Assembly (NCBI GenBank): GCA_002368735.1
Contig: DFEQ01000018.1
Location: forward strand, 1-14,002
DNA from: Christensenella sp. UBA3798
GTDB lineage: Bacteria; Bacillota; Clostridia; Christensenellales; CAG-1252
Direction: 5' to 3'
DNA length: 14,002 nt
Shown here: positions 8,365-13,626 of the stretch, piece after piece
Position numbering within the stretch: position 1 is the stretch's first letter
Layout: every line of letters begins with the position of its first letter
Program-made: the position numbers and the translations under genes
The notes under the pieces: model-generated
The model's input: only the letters and a program-made list of their open reading frames with translations
What the model was told of the DNA's origin: nothing
The model's database searches: none

Positions 8365-8388
8365 GTGGGTACTTACGCTTCTTTTTTT
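8353..8388. terminator. Bidirectional intrinsic terminator between spoVM and rpmB
   Basis: A perfect 10-base-pair stem (AAGCGTAAGT at 8357-8366 with ACTTACGCTT at 8371-8380) has a GGGT loop. It is followed by C and seven T on the plus strand. On the minus strand the six A at 8353-8358 give the U tract. It can therefore end both the coaBC-to-spoVM transcript and the convergent rpmB transcript. Confidence 0.95.
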
Positions 8389-8407
8389 AAAACAAGGGAA
8401 ATGGCTA

Positions 8408-8608
8408 TCAGTTAGCGCTCTTTCTCTTCACGGCGCCGTTTCTCAGGCATCTGGTGCAAACATACTGCTTGGATACCGTGCCTTTTTCGTCGACGACGGA
8501 TACCTTTTGGATATTCGCATTCCAGTGCGTGGGAGCCTTGCGATTGCTGTGGCTGACGGTGTTACCGCTCATCTTGCTCTTTCCGCATACGCTGCAAACT
8601 CTCGACAT
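8408..8608 (-). CDS. rpmB: RpmB: 50S ribosomal protein L28
   Basis: Component of the large ribosomal subunit. The 66-residue protein is basic and starts MSRVCSVCGKS, with SGNTVSHSNRKA matching the L28 core. Two CxxC pairs (Cys5/Cys8 and Cys51/Cys54, CTRC) indicate the zinc-binding form of L28. It is monocistronic on the minus strand, facing spoVM, as in B. subtilis. GGGAGG (minus strand, 8619-8624) lies 10 bases before the ATG. It has its own promoter at 8680-8708 and shares the terminator at 8353-8388. Confidence 0.97.
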   Translation of the reverse strand: MSRVCSVCGKSKMSGNTVSHSNRKAPTHWNANIQKVSVVDEKGTVSKQYVCTRCLRNGAVKRKSAN

Positions 8609-8679
8609 ATATCTATTACCTCCCGTAACTTATCTCGTTTAGAATGAAAAAGACGCGGGGTCTCGTTCACGACCATATC

Positions 8680-8708
8680 AATATATCACGATTTTTTTGT
8701 CTTTGCAA
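8680..8708 (-). promoter_or_regulatory. Promoter for rpmB
   Basis: On the minus strand TTGCAA (8703-8708) is followed by a 17-base spacer and TATATT (8680-8685), one mismatch from the -10 consensus. Transcription should start near 8673, giving a leader of about 65 bases. The -35 element lies in AAAACGGTTGCAAA, which is repeated exactly in the tRNA-Gly promoter. Confidence 0.75.
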
Positions 8709-8735
8709 CCGTTTTGCGGTAATTTTGAAAATTAG

Positions 8736-8764
8736 TTGCAAATTATTTACCAATAATTTATTAT
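8736..8764 (+). promoter_or_regulatory. Promoter for the asp23/yloU-fakA operon
   Basis: TTGCAA (8736-8741), a 17-base spacer and TATTAT (8759-8764) form a sigma-A-type promoter diverging from that of rpmB. The two -35 elements are 27 bases apart in an AT-rich stretch. The start site should be near 8771, giving a short leader with AAAGGGGG as ribosome binding site before the ATG at 8796. Confidence 0.7.
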
Positions 8765-8795
8765 ATAGTGAAGGATAAAGGGGGTAGAAGGGTAT

Positions 8796-9143
8796 ATGGC
8801 GGTCACGACGTCCAACAAATACGGAAAGATATTCGTTTCGGACCAAGCCGTCGCTCTGTGCGCTCTGCACGCCGCCGAGGAATGTTACGGGGTGGTAGCC
8901 CTCGTGGCAAAAAGCGTTTGGGACAAGATGGTTTCCTTCTTCAAGGGACGTCATGATACCCGCGGCGTGAGCGTCCTCACCGAGGACAATCGCATCTATA
9001 TATCCTTAAACGTTATTCTGAAAAAAGGCGTCCGAGAGGAGACGGTCATCGATTCGCTTCGCTCCGTCGTGACGTATTCCGTCGAGAGGTTTACCGGTAT
9101 GCTGGTCAAGAGCGTTACGGTACACGTCGTCGGCACGAGGTAA
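8796..9143 (+). CDS. yloU: Asp23/Gls24 family protein (YloU-like)
   Basis: Small Asp23-family protein, 115 residues. Family members are abundant in Gram-positive bacteria; S. aureus Asp23 lies at the membrane and is linked to cell-envelope stress. The biochemical role is not established. The sequence shows the typical order: an N-terminal segment beginning with a KYGKIFVSDQAV strand, a HAAEECYGVVAL helix-loop, the RIYISLNVILKKGV strand, a helix around EETVIDSLRSVVTYSVERFTG (split here as a description, not a motif), and the closing VKSVTVHVVGTR strand. No signal peptide or membrane segment is visible, so it is probably cytosolic or peripherally attached. It lies 6 bases before fakA and forms the conserved yloU-yloV pair next to rpmB. 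Confidence 0.9.
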   Translation: MAVTTSNKYGKIFVSDQAVALCALHAAEECYGVVALVAKSVWDKMVSFFKGRHDTRGVSVLTEDNRIYISLNVILKKGVREETVIDSLRSVVTYSVERFTGMLVKSVTVHVVGTR

Positions 9144-9149
9144 TAGAGT

Positions 9150-10793
9150 ATGACTAAAAGTATCAACGTTACTACTTTGCGCGAGATGTTTCTTGCCGCT
9201 GCCGCCAATTTGGCAGTGCACGAGGAAGAGATAAACGCGCACAACGTTTTCCCCGTTCCGGATGGGGATACCGGCACCAATATGTGCCTGACGGCGCAGA
9301 CCGCAGCCACAGAGCTTGCCGCCATTCCCGAGGGGGACCTCACTTTTGCCAAGTTGGCTTCCGTCTTGACCGCGGCTTCTCTTCGCGGCGCAAGGGGCAA
9401 CAGCGGCGTTATCCTTTCGCAGATATACAAGGGATTTGCGGACGTTATCTCCTCTCTCAAAGAGGACTTGACCCCGAAGGTATTTTCCAAGGCTCTTTCG
9501 GAGAGCGCCCGCATTGCCTACGGCGCCGTCAATCAGCCCAAGGAAGGCACCATTCTGACCGTCATGCGCGAAATCGCGGAGAGTTCGGTGCGTGCCGCAA
9601 AGGGGAGCGGCGCTGCTTTTGAGCCGTTGCTCACCACCATCCTTGAAAGAGGTCGCCTGGTCTTGGCGGATACTCCCAACATGCTCCCCGTCCTTAAAAA
9701 GGCGGGCGTGGTGGACGCGGGCGGCATCGGACTGATCTGCGTTTTTGAAGCCTTTTCGATGGTCATTGAAGGGAAGGAAATACCCAAGAAAGCCGTCGCC
9801 GCAGAAGTGTCCGTTTCGGAGGACGAAAAGATCTTTGCCGCCGACGTTCACGACCTGGACGATATCGAATTTGCGTATTGCACCGAGTTTTTTGTCAAGA
9901 ACCTCCGTCCCAACGCGACGGCGACGGATATAGACAAACTGCGCGATAAGCTGTCCAAACTCGGAAACAGCTTGATATGTATCGGCGACTTGGACCTCAT
10001 CAAGGTGCACGTACACACCAATCAGCCGGGGAAGGCTCTCTCGTATGCGCTGGAACTGGGTGAGCTCGATAGGGTAAAGGTGGAGAATATGCTCGAGCAG
10101 AACCGCAAGATAAAAGAGGAGCTTGAGCGCACCAAGAAGCCCATCGGTATGGTCGCCGTGTGCGCGGGAAGCGGTATCAAAAAGATATTCCGCGACTTGA
10201 GCGTGGATATCATCGTAGAAGGGGGGCAGACCATGAACCCCAGCGTCAATGAGATACTTTCCGCCATCAATCGCGTCAACGCCGACCACGTCATCGTGCT
10301 TCCCAACAACAAAAATATTATTCTCGCAGCGGAGAAGGCGAAGGATATCGCTTCGCGCGACGCCGTCGTTATCCCCACCGAGAGCGTTGCCGCGGGCATC
10401 GCCGCCGTCATCGCCTTTGACCCCATCGCTTCCTTCGAGGACAACGTAAAGAGTATGAAGGAGGCTTTCGCCGCCGTTACTTGCGCGCAGGTGACCACTG
10501 CGGTCAGGAATACCAAGATGGACGGTCTCTCTTTAAAGAAGGGGGATATCATCGGGCTTTCGGATAAAAAGATACTCGTAAAAGGCTCTGACGTTACCGC
10601 AGTGACCGTTGACCTAGTCAAAAAAATGGGTTTTGACAAAAAGGACGTTCTCAACGTGTATTACGGGGAAGGAATGACAATGGCGGATACCGAGGCGCTC
10701 ACCGAATGGCTCGAGGAGACATGTCCCGATCTCGAAGTGATAGTATATGAAGGAAATCAACCGCATTCCTTCTATATTTTGTCGGCGGAGTAA
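9150..10793 (+). CDS. fakA: FakA/YloV: fatty acid kinase catalytic subunit (DAK2 domain)
   Basis: Phosphorylates fatty acids held by a FakB (DegV-type) partner so that exogenous fatty acids can enter phospholipid synthesis. At 547 residues it is normal for FakA. The N-terminal DhaL/DAK2 kinase domain (about 1-200) has PDGDTGTNM with Asp38 and Asp40, the magnesium-binding aspartates, then RGARGNSG (79-86) and DAGGIGL. The middle domain contains Cys244 (AYCTEFF) and His287/His289 (KVHVHTN), matching the metal-binding Cys-His-His set described for FakA. The C-terminal domain (about 330-547) is DegV-like. No fakB is present in the window. GAGG at 9137-9140, inside the end of the preceding gene, is the ribosome binding site, 9 bases before the ATG. 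In many relatives recG follows; here tRNA genes do. Confidence 0.93.
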   Translation: MTKSINVTTLREMFLAAAANLAVHEEEINAHNVFPVPDGDTGTNMCLTAQTAATELAAIPEGDLTFAKLASVLTAASLRGARGNSGVILSQIYKGFADVISSLKEDLTPKVFSKALSESARIAYGAVNQPKEGTILTVMREIAESSVRAAKGSGAAFEPLLTTILERGRLVLADTPNMLPVLKKAGVVDAGGIGLICVFEAFSMVIEGKEIPKKAVAAEVSVSEDEKIFAADVHDLDDIEFAYCTEFFVKNLRPNATATDIDKLRDKLSKLGNSLICIGDLDLIKVHVHTNQPGKALSYALELGELDRVKVENMLEQNRKIKEELERTKKPIGMVAVCAGSGIKKIFRDLSVDIIVEGGQTMNPSVNEILSAINRVNADHVIVLPNNKNIILAAEKAKDIASRDAVVIPTESVAAGIAAVIAFDPIASFEDNVKSMKEAFAAVTCAQVTTAVRNTKMDGLSLKKGDIIGLSDKKILVKGSDVTAVTVDLVKKMGFDKKDVLNVYYGEGMTMADTEALTEWLEETCPDLEVIVYEGNQPHSFYILSAE

Positions 10794-10811
10794 CTTTTTT
10801 CGAAAAAACGG

Positions 10812-10840
10812 TTGCAAAAGCCGTTGTAATTTGATATAGT
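10812..10840 (+). promoter_or_regulatory. Promoter for tRNA-Gly and possibly the whole tRNA-thrS region
   Basis: TTGCAA (10812-10817), a 17-base spacer and TATAGT (10835-10840) predict a start near 10847, 8 bases before the mature tRNA-Gly. AACGG (10807-10811) and CCGTT (10821-10825) form an inverted repeat around the -35 element. AAAACGGTTGCAAA (10805-10818) is identical to the rpmB promoter region. I see no convincing intrinsic terminator between fakA and this promoter. Confidence 0.75.
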
Positions 10841-10854
10841 AATAGAGCATTCGC

Positions 10855-10929
10855 GCGGGAGTGGCTCAGTGGTAGAGCGTTGCCTTGCCAAGGCAAATGT
10901 CGCGGGTCCGAATCCCGTCTCCCGCTCCA
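10855..10929 (+). tRNA. tRNA-Gly (anticodon GCC)
   Basis: Acceptor strands GCGGGAG (10855-10861) and CTCCCGC (10919-10925) pair perfectly, followed by discriminator T and an encoded CCA. The D arm has GGCTCAGTGGTAGAGC. The anticodon stem TTGCC/GGCAA closes the loop TTGCCAA, with anticodon GCC at 10887-10889. The T arm GCGGG-TCCGAAT-CCCGT is canonical in form. It decodes GGC and GGU. Confidence 0.97.
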
Positions 10930-11126
10930 ATGAACGACCTATTAGGGATTCGACTGCGTAGCAGCAGATGCGGTAGCAGCTGAGACCCGCAGGGGCCGCA
11001 CCGGAGCGAAGCGCAGGTTCCCGTGCAAAAGGGCACAGGACTCCCGCTCCCAAAAGCCGCGTCAGCGGCAACAACGGCGACGATATGTGACGCCCCTCGC
11101 GTGCGAAACATATTATATAGCGTTAT
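10930..11126 (+). other. 197-base spacer between tRNA-Gly and tRNA-Cys with tRNA-derived repeats
   Basis: No gene is supported here. CTCCCGCTCC at 11041-11050 repeats the 3' acceptor end of tRNA-Gly (10919-10928) and is preceded by a hairpin (TCC-C-GTGC, loop AAAAGG, GCAC-A-GGA, 11019-11040). GGGATTCG at 10945-10952 is the exact inverse of CGAATCCC in the tRNA-Gly T arm (10909-10916). Two imperfect tandem units lie at 10955-10968 (TGCGTAGCAGCAGA) and 10969-10983 (TGCGGTAGCAGCTGA). GCCGC-GTCA-GCGGC at 11056-11069 is another small hairpin without a U tract. It may be a relic of a duplicated tRNA or a small repeat element. Confidence 0.55.
11087..11116 (+). promoter_or_regulatory. Possible weak promoter for tRNA-Cys and tRNA-Leu
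   Basis: GTGACG (11087-11092), an 18-base spacer and TATTAT (11111-11116) would start transcription only a few bases before tRNA-Cys. The -10 element is good and the -35 element poor. The genes may instead be read from the tRNA-Gly promoter. Confidence 0.4.
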
Positions 11127-11201
<75 letters not shown>

Positions 11202-11207
11202 ATTAGA

Positions 11208-11293
11208 GCCGAAGTGGCGGAATGGTAGACGCAAGGGACTTAAAATCCCTCGGAGGTAACTCCGTGCGGGTTCGAGTCCCGCCTTCGGCACCA
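11208..11293 (+). tRNA. tRNA-Leu (anticodon TAA)
   Basis: Acceptor strands GCCGAAG (11208-11214) and CTTCGGC (11283-11289) pair, followed by A and an encoded CCA. The stem AGGGA/TCCCT encloses CTTAAAA with anticodon TAA (11241-11243), reading UUA and UUG. The long variable arm CGGAG-GTAA-CTCCG marks a class II tRNA. The thrS T-box leader begins only 7 bases after the CCA end, with no terminator between. Confidence 0.97.
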
Positions 11294-11300
11294 AGACATG

Positions 11301-11488
11301 GAACGGACATGTCACACCGCACAAGCAAACCCCAGAGAGTTTCGCATTTGCTGAGAGCGAAGCGTTTGCCGCGTTGTGGTACCACCGTTCGGCGATCGTT
11401 CTAATATAAAGCGGGGCAGTATTGCTCAAATAAGGTGGAACCGCGGCGACAGTCGTCCTTATGCGTTTAGACGCGTAAGGGCTTTTTT
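11301..11488 (+). promoter_or_regulatory. Threonine T-box riboswitch in the thrS leader
   Basis: T-box leaders bind a specific uncharged tRNA and then favour antitermination. Stem I spans exactly 100 bases: GAACGG (11301-11306) pairs CCGTTC (11395-11400). Above the specifier loop, CACACCGC (11313-11320) pairs GCGTTGTG (11381-11388) with one mismatch, then GCAAAC (11325-11330) pairs GTTTGC (11374-11379). The specifier is ACC (11391-11393), a Thr codon, one base before the closing stem. CCAGAGAG and GCTGAGAG are the AG-bulge and distal-loop motifs. The T-box sequence AAGGTGGAACCGCGG lies at 11432-11446 with bulge TGGA, expected to pair with a UCCA-ended tRNA-Thr. AAGG (11432-11435) can pair CCTT (11457-11460) as antiterminator, competing with the terminator. 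Confidence 0.94.
11457..11488 (+). terminator. Regulated terminator of the thrS T-box
   Basis: CCTTATGCGT (11457-11466), loop TTAG and ACGCGTAAGG (11471-11480) form a 10-base-pair stem with one G-U pair, followed by GC and six T. The 5' CCTT is shared with the antiterminator helix, which makes the two structures mutually exclusive. Confidence 0.93.
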
Positions 11489-11529
11489 ATAATAACGCAC
11501 AGGCACCGATGTGCCGAAAGGAGGAATAT

Positions 11530-13464
11530 ATGAAGATATTTTTGAGAGATTCTATCAAGGAATACGATTCTCCCGTTACGGTGGAGCAAATCGCCGCGGA
11601 TATCGGCGAAGGACTGCATCGTGCCGCTCTCGCGGGCAAGGTGAACGGCGTCCCCGTCGACCTTTCCTACGTGGTGGACAAGGATGCAGAGGTGCAGATC
11701 TTGACTTTTAAGGATCAAGAAGGGCAGCACATCTACAATCACACCGCCGCACACGTGATGGCGCAGGCGGTCAAGAGCATCTATCCGACCGCAAAACTCG
11801 CCATCGGTCCCGCCATCGACACCGGCTTCTACTATGATATCGAATATATCACTCCGCCCACGATGGACGACCTTGCCAAGATCGAGGAGGAGATGCAACG
11901 CATCATCAAGGCAAATCTCCCCATCACGAGGGAAGTGTTGCCTCGTAAGAGCGCTACCTCTTTGATGCGTAAGCTCGGCGAACCCTATAAGCTCGAGATG
12001 ATCTCGGAGCTTCCCAAGGGCGCGGAGATCAGCTTTTATCACCAAGGCGACTTCGTGGATATGTGCGTCGGTCCTCACCTCAAGAGCACAGGCGTTATCA
12101 AGGCGGTGAAGCTCACCAGCATCACGGGCGCCTATTGGCGTGGCGACGCAAAGAAAAAGATGCTCACCCGCATCTACGGCGTGGCGTTTGATAAGAAAGC
12201 GGCGCTTGACGAATATCTTTTGAAGTTGGAAGAAGCCAAGAAGCGCGATCACAATAAGCTCGGTCGCGACCTTGAACTCTTTATGACGGCGGATCCCATC
12301 GGACAGGGGCTCCCTCTTCTGATGCCCAAGGGTGCAAAGATGATGCAGATCCTCACTCGTTTCGTGGAGGATGAAGAGGAGCGTCGCGGCTTTATGATCA
12401 CAAGGACGCCCGCGATGGCAAAGAACGATCTTTACAAGATCTCGGGGCACTGGGATCACTATCGCGACAAGATGTTCGTGATCGGCGACGAGGAGAAGGA
12501 CGAGGAGGTCTTGGCGCTTCGCCCGATGACGTGCCCCTTCCAGTATCAGATCTATAAGAACGGTATCAAGAGTTACCGCGACCTTCCGTGCCGCTATGCG
12601 GAGACGGCTACTTTGTTCCGTAACGAGGCTTCGGGTGAGATGCACGGTTTGATCCGCGTCAGACAATTCACGCTTTCGGACGGACACATCATTTGTACTC
12701 CGGAGCAGGTCGAAGGGGAGTTCAAGAGGTGCTTGGATCTTTCCTACTATTTCCTCAATTGCCTCGGGCTTCGCAACGACGTGACCTTCCGTTTCAGCAA
12801 GTGGGATCCCAAGAACACCGATAAGTATATCGACAATCCCGCCGAATGGGAGAGGACGGAAAAAATGATGAAGGAGATATTGGATCACCTCGGTCTCGAC
12901 TATGTCGAGGCAGTGGGTGAAGCCGCCTTCTACGGACCCAAACTCGACGTGCAGGCAAAGAACGTCTACGGCAAGGAAGATACCATCATCACCATCCAGA
13001 TAGACTTTGCGAGCGCGGCGCGCTTTGAGATGACCTACGTTGACGAGAACGGCGTCAAGAAGACTCCCTACATCGTCCATCGCAGCAGCATCGGTTGCTA
13101 CGAGCGTACTCTGGCGATGCTTATCGAGAAGTATGCGGGCGCATTCCCCGCTTGGATAGCCCCCGTGCAGGTCAAGGTCATCAGTTTGACGGATAGGACG
13201 GCGGAGGACGTCATCGCCTTTACCGAGAAACTCCAACAGCTCGGCTTCCGCGCGGAGTCCGATACGAGAAGCGAGAAGGTGGGCTATAAGATCCGCGAAG
13301 CGCAGCTCCAGAAGGTCCCCTATATGGTCATCATCGGCGATAAGGAGAAGGAGAACGGCACGGTCAGCGTCAGACATCGCTCCGACGGCGATCTCGGCGC
13401 AATGACGGCGGACGCATTCATCGAAAAGCTCGCGAAGGACGTCAGAGAAAAAATCTTGAAATAG
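11530..13464 (+). CDS. thrS: ThrS: threonyl-tRNA synthetase
   Basis: Class II synthetase that charges tRNA-Thr and edits Ser-tRNA-Thr. I choose the ATG at 11530 (644 residues) because AAGGAGG (11518-11524) is correctly placed before it. The upstream in-frame ATG at 11509 has that site inside its coding region, and the family N-terminus begins MKIFLRDS. Domains are TGS (about 1-62), editing domain with His71/His75 (HTAAH) and Cys179/His183 (CVGPH), catalytic core, and C-terminal anticodon-binding domain (about 545-644). Zinc and active-site residues Cys335 (MTCP), His386 and His517 (VHRSS) are present. Motif 2 contains FRNEASGEMHGL. The core reads QFTLSDGH and MTCPFQ where the E. coli type has FTQDDAH-like and MNCPxH sequences, a variant I associate with Clostridia. 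Expression is expected to be under the upstream T-box. Confidence 0.97.
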   Translation: MKIFLRDSIKEYDSPVTVEQIAADIGEGLHRAALAGKVNGVPVDLSYVVDKDAEVQILTFKDQEGQHIYNHTAAHVMAQAVKSIYPTAKLAIGPAIDTGFYYDIEYITPPTMDDLAKIEEEMQRIIKANLPITREVLPRKSATSLMRKLGEPYKLEMISELPKGAEISFYHQGDFVDMCVGPHLKSTGVIKAVKLTSITGAYWRGDAKKKMLTRIYGVAFDKKAALDEYLLKLEEAKKRDHNKLGRDLELFMTADPIGQGLPLLMPKGAKMMQILTRFVEDEEERRGFMITRTPAMAKNDLYKISGHWDHYRDKMFVIGDEEKDEEVLALRPMTCPFQYQIYKNGIKSYRDLPCRYAETATLFRNEASGEMHGLIRVRQFTLSDGHIICTPEQVEGEFKRCLDLSYYFLNCLGLRNDVTFRFSKWDPKNTDKYIDNPAEWERTEKMMKEILDHLGLDYVEAVGEAAFYGPKLDVQAKNVYGKEDTIITIQIDFASAARFEMTYVDENGVKKTPYIVHRSSIGCYERTLAMLIEKYAGAFPAWIAPVQVKVISLTDRTAEDVIAFTEKLQQLGFRAESDTRSEKVGYKIREAQLQKVPYMVIIGDKEKENGTVSVRHRSDGDLGAMTADAFIEKLAKDVREKILK

Positions 13465-13476
13465 TCACCAAAACGC

Positions 13477-13505
13477 TTGACAGTAAGCGGGCGCGGTGAT
13501 ACTAT
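13477..13505 (+). promoter_or_regulatory. Promoter for infC
   Basis: A consensus TTGACA (13477-13482), 17-base spacer and TACTAT (13500-13505) preceded by an extended TGA (13497-13499) make a strong sigma-A-type promoter starting 12 bases after thrS. TATAAA at 13503-13508 overlaps but would leave a 20-base spacer. The predicted start is near 13512. Confidence 0.75.
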
Positions 13506-13512
13506 AAAGCAC

Positions 13513-13610
13513 GAAGTAGAACTGTTTCTCACCCGAGCAGTCGGTTGCACAGGGTTTCTTAAATATCTCGTAAGGTATTTTTGGGCAGTTCTTCTGCCCA
13601 ATTTTCTTTT
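13513..13610 (+). promoter_or_regulatory. infC leader with attenuator-like terminator and competing helix
   Basis: TTGGGCAG (13581-13588), loop TTCTT and CTGCCCAA (13594-13601) form an 8-base-pair hairpin followed by TTTTCTTTT, an intrinsic-terminator layout placed directly before the infC ribosome binding site. AGAACTG (13518-13524), near the predicted 5' end of the RNA, is exactly complementary to CAGTTCT (13586-13592), which lies across the hairpin's 5' strand and loop, so the two pairings exclude each other. Attenuation of infC-rpmI-rplT by ribosomal protein L20 is known in B. subtilis. The link to L20 here is inference, and I could not confirm the L20-binding fold. Confidence 0.65.
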
Positions 13611-13626
13611 ATAGGAGGATGTCGTT

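Noticed and set aside
9006..10289. 427-codon minus-strand open frame opposite asp23 and fakA
   Set aside because: Shadow of two well-supported genes; no recognisable domain, promoter or ribosome binding site.
10794..10810. Terminator after fakA from CTTTTTTCGAAAAAACG
   Set aside because: The inverted repeat is almost all A-T with a two-base loop and no GC stem followed by a U tract.
10943..11052. tmRNA or other known structured RNA in the tRNA spacer, suggested by GGGATTCGAC
   Set aside because: Only a short resemblance to the tmRNA 5' motif; no alanyl acceptor, no tag frame and far too short.
11222..11404. 60-codon plus-strand open frame starting inside tRNA-Leu
   Set aside because: It translates tRNA-Leu and T-box stem I, both strongly supported as RNA; no ribosome binding site.
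11509..11529. Upstream ATG as thrS start, adding 7 residues
   Set aside because: AAGGAGG for the ATG at 11530 would lie inside this extension, and the extension has no ribosome binding site of its own and a hairpin (GGCAC-CGAT-GTGCC, 11502-11515) over its start.
11467..13377. 636-codon minus-strand open frame opposite thrS
   Set aside because: It is a shadow of thrS, which has full family motifs; long antisense frames are expected in GC-rich third positions.
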